The notes beneath the pieces are model-generated. The model was given only the letters and a program-made list of their open reading frames with translations. It did no database searches and was not told the origin of the DNA. A stretch of 64,000 nt of DNA, taken from NCBI RefSeq assembly GCF_014697575.1, contig NZ_JACJSC010000010.1, positions 105,495-169,494 of the forward strand, given 5' to 3'. The stretch is from Planktothrix sp. FACHB-1365 (GTDB taxonomy: Bacteria > Cyanobacteriota > Cyanobacteriia > Cyanobacteriales > Microcoleaceae). The first letter of the stretch is position 1, and each line of letters starts with the position of its first letter. The translations under genes were made by a program, and so were the position numbers. Below are positions 17,959-26,321 of the stretch, piece by piece.

Positions 17959-19276
17959 AATTTGTTGATAAATATTCAGCAATGCGACGACTCGCTCCTG
18001 GCTGTCCCAGGCGACGTTTGCCATTTTCTGCGATTAATTGTAATCGATCCGGGTTGCGAAGCAGCGATCGCAAGATTTCAGGAATTTCTGTGGGATTTTG
18101 CCCAACAATTAAGGATGGCCCTAATAGACGGTGTTGATTATCAGCAAAGGTTGGGGTAAATTGTGGCCCTGTACCGGGAATTGCGATCGCAGGTTTCCCT
18201 AAACCGACAAACTGTTCTGTCGCAGTTCCCGCCATTGCCAGGGCAACATCTCCTAACCTTAAACACTCATTAAAGGCTTGATTGGTTAAGATTAATGTTA
18301 CTTTTTGCAAAGAAAAAATTAATTCTCCATGAGCCCAAGAAAAGTTAATATCAGACAGGGGAATATCCGGGCTTTCTTGCCACCCTAAAGCCGTAAGAGG
18401 TTCACAAAAGGATAATAACTCTAAACCAGGAGAAATCGCAGCTAGAAACACTAACCGTTGATAGCTAAGGACATGATTTCCGGGTAAAACCATTAAACCT
18501 TGATTCGGATCAGTAAACTCTTGAATAATATTGTGAACCCCCTGTAAAATTAAGTCCCAATTGTGATAAACTTCGGGAGGACGAGAACCGGGAAGTAAAA
18601 TAATTACCAGCGATCGCTGTCTTTCTTCCTGTTCAAGATGGGGTTGATGAAAACGAGTTGTTATGGGTTCTAAATCATCCATCATGGGATTTCCAAAATC
18701 AAGGGCGGGAATAGAATATTTCTGTAACGTTTGAGTCGTTAATGTATCTCTGGGAAATACCCCTCGACAGCGAGAATTTTTCATTAACCAACATTCCCAA
18801 GGAAAATAAATCGAATCAAAATAGCGATACCATTGCCACATTTGAGTTAAGGGTAACTGTCCCTGTTCATCCCGCAGATAATAGTCCGATTTTGCTGTCC
18901 CCACAAAAACATAATTAGCACCACTCAACCAAGCCAAAAACAAAGGAACAATATCCCCAACGGCGAGAATAAATCCCCCTTGTTTGACCCACTGACGAAG
19001 GGTTTGATATTGCTGGAGAATTAACGGAAATAACCCGGCTTGGAGATCTCGCCAAAGTTGATCTTGATCCATATAAATAAATCCCCCAGAAGGGAGAGAT
19101 TTTACCGGGCCAATAATCGGTACATTGTCCAGTTGACCATAGGCTTGTCCCAGTCCCACCAGGGGTAAAGCGGCTAATTCTAGGGGGTGGGGTTGTTGCT
19201 GAAGTTCTCGTAAAATCCGAACTGCGATCGCATCCTCCCCATGACCATTACTCAAAGATAGAATTTTAACCGTCAT
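17948..19276 (-). CDS. Lipid-A-disaccharide synthase-related glycosyltransferase
   Basis: The 442-residue product begins MTVKILSLSNGHGEDAIAVR, the start typical of the cyanobacterial LpxB-related family, followed by ALPLVGLGQAY and VGDIVPLFLAWLSGANYVFVG. The C-terminal half holds ILLPGSRPPEVYHNWDLIL and a donor-site block, LAMAGTATEQFVGLGKPAIAIPG, in which GTATEQ and GKPA match the nucleotide-sugar site of LpxB-type (GT-B) enzymes. The real substrate is not established; it is distinct from the LpxB that makes lipid A disaccharide. The gene converges with murQ, with an 11-base overlap of their 3' ends. Confidence 0.82.
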   Translation of the reverse strand: MTVKILSLSNGHGEDAIAVRILRELQQQPHPLELAALPLVGLGQAYGQLDNVPIIGPVKSLPSGGFIYMDQDQLWRDLQAGLFPLILQQYQTLRQWVKQGGFILAVGDIVPLFLAWLSGANYVFVGTAKSDYYLRDEQGQLPLTQMWQWYRYFDSIYFPWECWLMKNSRCRGVFPRDTLTTQTLQKYSIPALDFGNPMMDDLEPITTRFHQPHLEQEERQRSLVIILLPGSRPPEVYHNWDLILQGVHNIIQEFTDPNQGLMVLPGNHVLSYQRLVFLAAISPGLELLSFCEPLTALGWQESPDIPLSDINFSWAHGELIFSLQKVTLILTNQAFNECLRLGDVALAMAGTATEQFVGLGKPAIAIPGTGPQFTPTFADNQHRLLGPSLIVGQNPTEIPEILRSLLRNPDRLQLIAENGKRRLGQPGASRRIAEYLSTNFTV

Positions 19277-19503
19277 GGTCTATTTTCCTCACACACTGTT
19301 TCGTTAGATTAACAGTAAGAGGTCTATGATCAAGGAAAGAGTACAATCAAGATTAACTTGAACATTTTCCCTGATCCTGGGTTTGTGGGTGTCATCTTGA
19401 GTGTGAATCAGGGAGTTTTGGATCATTGAAGAGTTCATGAGTATTGAAGAAGAAGCAGTGGCTGAATCTGAATCAATCCTGTTGTTGAACTCTATTTTAT
19501 TTG

Positions 19504-20553
19504 ATGAAACTTATGATTTTGCCACCTCCCCTATCTCCTTTATTAGATTGCTTAATTATTGATTCCCATGACCAGGATGTACAACATCTATCTCAAATTT
19601 TAGGGGAACAAGGGTATTTTATTAGAACTGCCTTCAATGGATCTGTGGCATTAAAAGAGTTAAACTTTAAGCTACCTGATATTGTTTTTTTAGATTATTT
19701 AGAGTATCAAAATCAAGAATTTTGTCTGGATATCTTTTTAAAGCTTTATCATAATCAATGCCAGAATATTATTATTGTTTTCTTAATTTCCTCTCCTGAA
19801 CAGAGCCGTTTCCTTCCGTTAGAACCCAGCTTTCATTGTGACTCAATTAGAAAACCTTTTTATCCTGAAGAAGTTATTCTAAGAATTAGAAATATTTGGC
19901 ATGATGGTCAGAATCAGAAGGCTATGGAACAGTCCAGACTTCAGTTAAAGCAAGAAATTTCGGCTCGTCAGAAAGCAGAACAACAACTTGAACAAATTAA
20001 CCAACAGTTACAAACGACAACGGAACAGTTAAAGCATTTGAGTCGGTTTGACTCCTTAACACAATTAGCAAACCGTCCTTATTTTGATGAATATTTATTC
20101 AGAGAATGGCAACGTTTAGCCCGCGAAAAAATACCCTTATCCCTAATTATTGGGGATGTGGATGGGTTTCAAGGTTATAACGAAGCTTATGGATATTATC
20201 AGGGAGATATCTGTTTACAAACCCTTGCTCAAACGATGAGCACTTGCATTAAGCGTCCGGCGGATTTAGTCGCTCGTTATAGTGGGGAAGAATTTGCCAT
20301 CTTGTTACCCCATACGGGCAGTTCGGGGGCGATAGAAGTTGCCAAGCTGATTCGAGCTAAAATTAAGCAGCTTGAAATTTCCCACCCTAAATCCCAGATT
20401 AGTTCCTACCTGACGCTTAGTTTAGGGGTGGCAACGGCAATTCCTCTGCCTGACTTACCTCCAGATCCCTTAATCACCGTTGCTGAGGAGGCTCTACAGG
20501 AAGCCAAACGGCAAGGTTGCGATCGCATTGGCGTAGGAGTAAGTTGGCGTTAG
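19504..20553 (+). CDS. Response regulator with C-terminal GGDEF domain (SGEEF variant)
   Basis: The 349-residue protein has an N-terminal receiver domain (about 1-125, with LDCLIIDSHDQDV and the phospho-acceptor region DIVFLDYLEY), a coiled-coil linker (about 140-180, glutamine-rich) and a GGDEF domain. The signature loop reads RYSGEEF, with serine in place of the first glycine, and an RPAD inhibitory site lies just before it. Most other landmarks (FDSLTQLANRPYFDEYL and LSLGVATA) are intact, so activity is plausible but less certain than for a standard GGDEF. The codon before the ATG is TTG, so the start could be three bases earlier. The domain is a close paralogue of those at 735 and 53585. 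Confidence 0.83.
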   Translation: MKLMILPPPLSPLLDCLIIDSHDQDVQHLSQILGEQGYFIRTAFNGSVALKELNFKLPDIVFLDYLEYQNQEFCLDIFLKLYHNQCQNIIIVFLISSPEQSRFLPLEPSFHCDSIRKPFYPEEVILRIRNIWHDGQNQKAMEQSRLQLKQEISARQKAEQQLEQINQQLQTTTEQLKHLSRFDSLTQLANRPYFDEYLFREWQRLAREKIPLSLIIGDVDGFQGYNEAYGYYQGDICLQTLAQTMSTCIKRPADLVARYSGEEFAILLPHTGSSGAIEVAKLIRAKIKQLEISHPKSQISSYLTLSLGVATAIPLPDLPPDPLITVAEEALQEAKRQGCDRIGVGVSWR

Positions 20554-20559
20554 GGGTGT

Positions 20560-20754
20560 TTATTTAGCTTTTTTCGTATCGATGTCTTCGGCTTCCCCAT
20601 CCTCATTTTTTCCCTTGTAATCATTTGTTGTCCAACGCTCGATGGTCGTTTTATTGACCTCGGATTTGGACGGGACTGCATGAGCAGAAGAAATGGAGAA
20701 CATGGTAAAACTTGTGGAAGCAACCAGTCCTAAAACAACAAGAATATTTTTCAT
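20560..20754 (-). CDS. Small secreted protein of unknown function
   Basis: The 64-residue product starts at the ATG at 20754, behind an AGGGG ribosome site. It has a classical signal peptide (MKNILVVLGLVASTSFTMFS) with a likely cleavage after SSAHA, leaving a mature peptide of about 37 residues that is rich in lysine and acidic residues (KGKNEDGEAEDIDTKKAK). I do not recognise a family. The gene converges with the response regulator gene, with only six bases between them. Confidence 0.55.
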   Translation of the reverse strand: MKNILVVLGLVASTSFTMFSISSAHAVPSKSEVNKTTIERWTTNDYKGKNEDGEAEDIDTKKAK

Positions 20755-20975
20755 GAAATGACCCCTGATGGCTATCAAAATAGATGCCTTGATTGAACGG
20801 AACAGTAATATGAAAAGGTCGTAACAACCTCATCAAATCCTGAACAACCTGCACATTATCTAAGAAGCAGTTTTGGTAAATGCAAACAAAACTTAAATGC
20901 TTCTTTGTGTCTTTTATCTTCCCTCTATCTTGAAGATTTGGGGAGCAGGGAGTAACCCATCAGGGGGGTGAGGCT

Positions 20976-21021
20976 GACGGGGAGACGGGGAGACGGGGAG
21001 ACGGGGAGACGGGGAGACGGG
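20976..21021 (+). repeat. Octanucleotide tandem repeat (GGGGAGAC)n
   Basis: About five to six near-perfect copies of GGGGAGAC run from 20976 to 21021. The period is eight, unlike the seven-base arrays found elsewhere in the window. Confidence 0.85.
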
Positions 21022-21285
21022 TAGGGAAATGATTAGGTTTTGATTCTGTACTGGGTATCCGTATTTCTCTATCAACGGTCAATACGCCTGTTCTGCTGTA
21101 TAATCCTTAAATTGCATATCTTCAATGCAACTATTGAATACAAAAGAGGTTCTTAATAGAAGCCTCTGGTTTTTTCGGGAGTTAAGTTAGAGCAAGACTC
21201 GCGTTATTTTCTTGATGTTAAATTTTTAGTTTTCAATAAAAATCTATGTTAATATAATTAACTTTTTAATAATTTTGGATATTTT

Positions 21286-21327
21286 GTATTGTAGATTACA
21301 ATTCACAGTTTAGAATTCCTTTAGTAT
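21286..21327 (+). promoter_or_regulatory. NtcA-activated promoter of urtABCD
   Basis: GTA at 21286-21288 and TAC at 21297-21299 are separated by exactly eight bases, the GTA-N8-TAC site of the nitrogen regulator NtcA. The -10 box TAGTAT (TAN3T) at 21322-21327 follows after exactly 22 bases, the classical spacing of an NtcA class II promoter. Transcription should start near 21334, giving a leader of about 180 bases. The urt operon is NtcA-controlled in other cyanobacteria, so sequence and context agree. Confidence 0.85.
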
Positions 21328-21511
21328 ACAAAGCCTGAATGGGAAATTGTTCATACCACATCTTGATCGAATCGTAGTTAATGGGGAATTTTTAAGCTTT
21401 TTTATCTACGGCTCGATGGGGGAAGTTAACCGATATATTATTGGCTAACAGGGTAAAGAAAATGACCTATTCTTCATCCATTTTTTTAAGTTAAATACCT
21501 AAATAGTCATC

Positions 21512-22852
21512 GTGAAAAAAAGATTAGGTAGACGCAAATTCTTAGTTTATGGTTCAGCAGCCTTTGGAAGCGCCTTTTTCCTCAAAGGTTGTGCTAATTC
21601 TGCCGTCAATACCACCAGTCCAACAACGGCAAATTCTCCCAATCCAACCGCTACAACCGCAAGTACCAGCACAGGAAGTGGCGATACAATTAAAGTGGGA
21701 ATTCTTCACTCTTTGAGTGGAACAATGGCAATTAGTGAAACCACTGTTGTTGAAGCCGAAAAATTAGCAATTAAAGAAATTAATGCCAATGGTGGGGTAC
21801 TCGGTAAACAAATTGAAGCCGTGGTTGAAGATGGGGCTTCTGACTGGCCGACCTTTGCCGAAAAAGCCCAAAAATTGATTGATCAAGATAAAGTTGTGAC
21901 GGTGTTTGGATGCTGGACATCGGCTAGTCGTAAAGCGGTAAAAGATGTCTTTGAATCCAAAAACCATATGTTATGGTATCCGGTTCAATACGAAGGTCAA
22001 GAATGTTCTAAAAACATTTTTTATACAGGTGCCGCCCCAAACCAACAAATTGAACCTGCTGTTCAATGGTTATTTGATAATAAAGGTCAGGAATTTTTCT
22101 TAGTCGGATCAGACTATGTGTTTCCCCGCACCGCAAACACCATTATTAAAGAACAATTAGCAGCCATTGGTGGAACAACTGTTGGCGAAGATTACTTACC
22201 GTTAGGCAATACGGAAGTTACCCCGATTATCACCAAAATTAAGCAAGCCTTACCCAACGGAGGCGTAATTTTTAATAGCCTGAATGGGGATAGTAATGTA
22301 GCTTTCTTCAAACAATTACAGGGTGCAGGAATGACCCCTGATAAATATCCCGTAATGTCAGTAAGTATTGCGGAAGAAGAAGTGCGACAAATTGGTAAAG
22401 AATTCCTTTTAGGTCACTATGCAGCTTGGAATTATTTCCAAACCGTTGATACTCCTGCTAATAAAAAATGGGTAGAAGCTTTTAAAGCGGAATATGGACA
22501 AGATCGAGTCACAAATGACCCCATGGAAGCCGCTTATATTATGGTGTATTTGTGGAAACAAGCAGTAGAAAAAGCGGGAACGGCTGATGATTTAGAAAAA
22601 GTTAGATTAGCGGCTGTTGGTCAAAGTATGGATGCTCCCGAAGGTCAAGTCACGATGTTCCCGAACCATCATATTTCTAAAACCGTGCGAATTGGACAGG
22701 TTAGAGATGATGGATTATTTAATATTGTTTGGGCAACAGAAGGCCCGGTTGATCCCGTACCTTGGAACCAATTTGTACCTGCAACAAAAGGTTATGCTTG
22801 TGACTGGACAGATCCCAATAAAGGCGAGAAATTCCAAATGCAAGGAACATAA
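21512..22852 (+). CDS. urtA: Urea ABC transporter substrate-binding protein UrtA
   Basis: The 446-residue product begins with a twin-arginine export signal ([20 protein letters not shown]) and a possible lipobox cysteine at about 27, then a serine/threonine/proline linker, then a Leu/Ile/Val-type periplasmic binding protein ([40 protein letters not shown]). The last two blocks are characteristic of UrtA. It delivers urea to the UrtBC permease. Translation starts at a GTG at 21512. It is the first gene of the operon behind the NtcA promoter. A hairpin and repeats in the 244-base gap before urtB may lower expression of the membrane part relative to the binding protein. Confidence 0.95.
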   Translation: MKKRLGRRKFLVYGSAAFGSAFFLKGCANSAVNTTSPTTANSPNPTATTASTSTGSGDTIKVGILHSLSGTMAISETTVVEAEKLAIKEINANGGVLGKQIEAVVEDGASDWPTFAEKAQKLIDQDKVVTVFGCWTSASRKAVKDVFESKNHMLWYPVQYEGQECSKNIFYTGAAPNQQIEPAVQWLFDNKGQEFFLVGSDYVFPRTANTIIKEQLAAIGGTTVGEDYLPLGNTEVTPIITKIKQALPNGGVIFNSLNGDSNVAFFKQLQGAGMTPDKYPVMSVSIAEEEVRQIGKEFLLGHYAAWNYFQTVDTPANKKWVEAFKAEYGQDRVTNDPMEAAYIMVYLWKQAVEKAGTADDLEKVRLAAVGQSMDAPEGQVTMFPNHHISKTVRIGQVRDDGLFNIVWATEGPVDPVPWNQFVPATKGYACDWTDPNKGEKFQMQGT

Positions 22853-23096
22853 TTAATCCCAGATTTGCTCCCCCGAAATCCCCCTAAAAAAGGGGGACTT
22901 TGACTTTCTAATTCCCCCTTTATAAAGTCAGAGTTAGCTGATAAAAGCACAAATAATTTGCCTTTTTCTAACCTATAAAAATCTCCAAAGGGGTTAGTAA
23001 AAAGAGTGATACAGCAAATCCTTATTTGCTTACTGTTCTCCGTTCCCTATTCCCTGTTCCCTGTTCCCTGCTACAATTTACAGATTTTCCTAAAAA
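22853..23096 (+). other. urtA-urtB gap with C/G-rich hairpin and heptanucleotide repeat
   Basis: CCCCCT at 22880-22885 pairs with AGGGGG at 22891-22896 across five A residues, followed by a short T-rich stretch. This could partly end transcription after urtA. From 23043 to 23070 there are four copies of a seven-base unit (TTCCCTG or TTCCCTA), just upstream of the urtB start. Confidence 0.6.
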
Positions 23097-24260
23097 ATGC
23101 AAGACCTATTCATTGCCATCTTTAATGGAATTAGCATCGGTTCGGTGTTGTTAATGGCAGCATTAGGACTCGCTATTGTTTTTGGACTCATGGGTGTGAT
23201 TAACCTCGCTCATGGGGAACTGATTATGTTAGGAGCCTATACAACCTTTGTCGTTCAAAATATCTTCAAACCGTTAGGTGAACCTTTATTTAGTACCTAT
23301 ATTATTTTTGCGATTCCCATTGCCTTTATTGTCACAGCTTTAGCAGGATTAGCCTTAGAACGAGGGGTAATTCGGTTTCTTTATGGAAGACCTTTAGAAA
23401 CCTTATTAGCAACTTGGGGTGTGAGTTTAATTTTGCAACAATTGGTTCGCAGTATCAGTACCACATTTCTGATGGGGATTATTATCTTTTGTCTGCTATT
23501 TTTTGGAGGATTATGGGTACTGCGTCGTCAGACGAATTGGGAGAAAATTCAACAGTGGGCGATTTCTGTTTTGTTCTTATTATCATCAGGAATAGCCTTT
23601 ACAGTCGGATTAGTGATTGGACAAAGCCAAAAAGCCTTAGCAAAACCTTGGTTTAGTGCCAGAAATGTTGATGTCACTGCTCCGCCTTGGTTGCGAGGAG
23701 GCTTAGAATTAGGTACATTTCAAATCCCCTATTCCCGTGTTTTTATTATTGTTTTAACGATTCTTTGTTTAATTGGAATTAATTGGTTTTTCAATAAATC
23801 TAATTGGGGGTTAAGAATTCGCGCTGTCACTCAAAATCGTACCATGAGCGCTTGTTTAGGCATTCCCACAAGCACCGTTGATGCGCTAACTTTTTCCATT
23901 GGTTCAGGACTGGCTGGAATTGCGGGATGTGCGATTACATTATTAGGATCAGTCGGCCCTAATACCGGACAAAATTATATTGTGGATACCTTCATGGTTG
24001 TCGTTGTTGGAGGAGTCGGAAATCTTTTAGGAGCCGTAATTGCCGCCTTTGCTATTGGTGTCAGCAGTTATTTAATTGGTTCAGGAACCTTAGCTTTATT
24101 ATTAACTAACATCAATGCTGCGCCATTCTTCGTTGATTTCTTCAATTTTTTCGCAACAACCAGTATGGCAAAAGTCTTAGTGTTTGTGTTAATTATTGCC
24201 TTTTTACAAGTTAAACCATCAGGAATTTTTCCACAAAAAGGGAGAACAGCCGAACTATGA
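23097..24260 (+). CDS. urtB: Urea ABC transporter permease UrtB
   Basis: The 387-residue membrane protein has the LivH/UrtB pattern: MQDLFIAIFNGISIGSVLLMAALGLAIVFG at the start, VINLAHGELIMLGAY, and GIAGCAITLLGSVGPNTGQNYIVDTFMVVVVGGVGNLLGA near the end. Between the third hydrophobic segment and the SARNV block there is an extra stretch of about 60-70 residues with two more hydrophobic segments, which makes the protein longer than many LivH-type permeases. It pairs with UrtC to form the transmembrane channel. Its end overlaps the urtC start by four bases (ATGA), so the two are translationally coupled. Confidence 0.93.
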   Translation: MQDLFIAIFNGISIGSVLLMAALGLAIVFGLMGVINLAHGELIMLGAYTTFVVQNIFKPLGEPLFSTYIIFAIPIAFIVTALAGLALERGVIRFLYGRPLETLLATWGVSLILQQLVRSISTTFLMGIIIFCLLFFGGLWVLRRQTNWEKIQQWAISVLFLLSSGIAFTVGLVIGQSQKALAKPWFSARNVDVTAPPWLRGGLELGTFQIPYSRVFIIVLTILCLIGINWFFNKSNWGLRIRAVTQNRTMSACLGIPTSTVDALTFSIGSGLAGIAGCAITLLGSVGPNTGQNYIVDTFMVVVVGGVGNLLGAVIAAFAIGVSSYLIGSGTLALLLTNINAAPFFVDFFNFFATTSMAKVLVFVLIIAFLQVKPSGIFPQKGRTAEL

Positions 24261-25438
24261 AGGATGAGATTAGCATTCTAGCTAAAACTAAAAAGCAGAA
24301 ACGTCAAAAACTGCTGATAGAAGGGGCAGGTATTATCGGGTTTAGTTTATTTTTTGCGATTCTGATGCCCTTGATTTTACCGATTTTTCGGTTACAACTA
24401 TTGGGTCGATTTCTGGCCTTATCAATTGCTGCATTAGGCATTGATTTAATTTGGGGATATACGGGATTATTGAGTTTAGGACATGGCATCTTTTTTGCTT
24501 TAGGCGGTTATGCCTTAGCCATGTATATTAAATTGCAACTTCCCCCAGGTGAAATCCCAGAATTTTTTACCCTCTATGGTGTGAATGATTTACCCGGTTT
24601 ATGGAAACCATTTTATTCCTTTCCCTTTACCCTGTTTGCGGTTATTGTGATTCCGGGTATTGTTGCTGGATTATTAGGCTATTTAGTCTTTAGAAACCGG
24701 ATTAAAGGGGTATACTTTTCGATTATTACCCAAGCCGCGTTAATCGTTTTCTTTAACTTCTTTAACGGTCAACAACAACTGATTAACGGAACCAACGGGT
24801 TAAAAACGGAAACCGATAAAATCTTCGGATTTGTGGTCGGTTCTCCCCCGGTTCAGTTAGCGTTTTATGAAATTACCATTCTGTTTTTAATTGCCATCTA
24901 TTTACTGTGTCGCTGGTTAACCAGTGGACGGTTTGGTAATTTATTAATTGCTATTCGAGATGATGAATTTCGCCTGAGATTTTCCGGTTATAATCCCACT
25001 TGGTTTAAAGTATTAGTCTTTTCCATTTCAGGTGCATTTGCTGGAATTGCAGGAGCTTTGTATACCGTCCAAACCGGAATTATTACCCCAAATGCGATGG
25101 ATGTTGCCTTTTCAATTGAAATGGTGATTTGGGTGGCTGTGGGTGGACGAGGAACCTTAGTTGGGGCAATTTTAGGAACGTTGTTAGTTCGGTTAGGAAG
25201 AACCGTATTAAGTGAACAATTTCCCGAAGTGTGGCTGTTTTTCCAAGGGGCATTATTCCTCATTGTGGTGACAGTATTACCCGATGGAATTGTGGGATGG
25301 ATACGAACCATTGGAGTTGATAAAATTCGTTCTATATTCGGATTTCCAAAAGCCGTTATTACCTATCCCCGTTTAGAAGAAGACCCTGAAATCGAGTTAG
25401 AACGCGAAGAATTTGAACAAAAAATCACCAAAGATTAA
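24257..25438 (+). CDS. urtC: Urea ABC transporter permease UrtC
   Basis: This 393-residue LivM/UrtC-type permease shows GIDLIWGYTGLLSLGHGIFFALGGYA, the NRIKGVYFSIITQA block, and GIAGALYTVQTGIITPNAMDVAFSIEMVIWVAVGGRGTLVGAILG. The ELPP/LPPGEIPEF-type loop typical of UrtC is present (LPPGEIPEFFTLYG). The start overlaps urtB by four bases and its stop is four bases from urtD. It forms half of the urea channel in the inner membrane. Confidence 0.94.
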   Translation: MKDEISILAKTKKQKRQKLLIEGAGIIGFSLFFAILMPLILPIFRLQLLGRFLALSIAALGIDLIWGYTGLLSLGHGIFFALGGYALAMYIKLQLPPGEIPEFFTLYGVNDLPGLWKPFYSFPFTLFAVIVIPGIVAGLLGYLVFRNRIKGVYFSIITQAALIVFFNFFNGQQQLINGTNGLKTETDKIFGFVVGSPPVQLAFYEITILFLIAIYLLCRWLTSGRFGNLLIAIRDDEFRLRFSGYNPTWFKVLVFSISGAFAGIAGALYTVQTGIITPNAMDVAFSIEMVIWVAVGGRGTLVGAILGTLLVRLGRTVLSEQFPEVWLFFQGALFLIVVTVLPDGIVGWIRTIGVDKIRSIFGFPKAVITYPRLEEDPEIELEREEFEQKITKD

Positions 25439-25442
25439 AACC

Positions 25443-26192
25443 ATGACTGCTAAAATTTTAGAGATTAACGATGTCACCGTCAGTTTTGATGGATTTAAAG
25501 CTCTCAATCATCTAACTTTTAGTATGGATGTGGGGGAATTACGAGTGATTATTGGCCCCAATGGAGCCGGGAAAACGACGTTTTTAGATGTGATTACGGG
25601 CAAAGTTCAACCCACCGAAGGACAGGTGATTTTTAAAGGGCGTAATCTTAGAAAAATGCCCGAATATCAAATTGCTTGTTTTGGCATCGGGCGAAAATTC
25701 CAAACCCCTAGAATTTATCTCAATTTAACCGTTAGAGATAATTTAGATTTAGCGTGTAACCGCAATAAAAATGTATTCCCTACCTTATTTCAACGCACAA
25801 CTGGGGGAGAAATTAGAACCGTTGCGGGACTATTAGAAACCGTTGGATTAATTGCTAAAGCTGATTTTCCTGCTGCCTTATTATCTCATGGGGAAAAACA
25901 ACGGTTAGAAATTGGAATGTTAGTGGCACAATCTCCTGATTTATTATTAGTTGATGAACCGGTAGCGGGTCTGACCGATGAAGAAACAGAAAATGTCGGC
26001 AATTTGTTATTAGCGTTAGCCGAAAGTCACTCTATTATTGTGATAGAACATGATATGGAATTTGTTCGACAAATTGCTCGAACAGTAACGGTTTTGCATC
26101 AAGGTTCGGTATTGTGTCAAGGGGATATGGATGAAGTTCAAAATGACCCCCGTGTGATTGAAGTTTATTTAGGAAAACAAGAGGAAGAATAA
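25443..26192 (+). CDS. urtD: Urea ABC transporter ATP-binding protein UrtD
   Basis: The 249-residue ATPase carries Walker A (GPNGAGKTTF), the Q-loop (IGRKFQTPRIY), a signature segment, LSHGEKQRLEIGMLV, that stands for LSGGQ, Walker B (LLLVDEPVAGL) and a switch histidine (VIEHDM). The SHGEKQ form of the signature is the common one in UrtD. A longer frame to 25413 overlaps urtC; the ATG at 25443 directly after the urtC stop is the likely start. In most cyanobacteria a second ATPase gene, urtE, follows; here the next gene is unrelated and on the other strand. Confidence 0.93.
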   Translation: MTAKILEINDVTVSFDGFKALNHLTFSMDVGELRVIIGPNGAGKTTFLDVITGKVQPTEGQVIFKGRNLRKMPEYQIACFGIGRKFQTPRIYLNLTVRDNLDLACNRNKNVFPTLFQRTTGGEIRTVAGLLETVGLIAKADFPAALLSHGEKQRLEIGMLVAQSPDLLLVDEPVAGLTDEETENVGNLLLALAESHSIIVIEHDMEFVRQIARTVTVLHQGSVLCQGDMDEVQNDPRVIEVYLGKQEEE

Positions 26193-26321
26193 ACAGTTTA
26201 ATCATACCCTTTAATCATACCCTGAACACGCAGTTTTGGCATAGGAGCTATCCTGAGTGAATTAGTGCTGGCGGGGTGACAAACCCGTCAGGTTGAAATA
26301 GTTTATAATGCTAATCAAGAT

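Larger units (their letters stand above)
20755..21511. other. Long intergenic region before urtA with tandem repeat and NtcA promoter
   Basis: These 757 bases contain no convincing gene. They hold an eight-base tandem repeat (GGGGAGAC, 20976-21021) and, further down, the NtcA-type promoter of the urea transporter operon (21286-21327), leaving a leader of about 180 bases before urtA. Confidence 0.6.

Noticed and set aside
17948..19276. True lpxB
   Set aside because: The start and donor-site pattern fit the cyanobacterial LpxB-related family, not LpxB itself, and no other lipid A genes are near.
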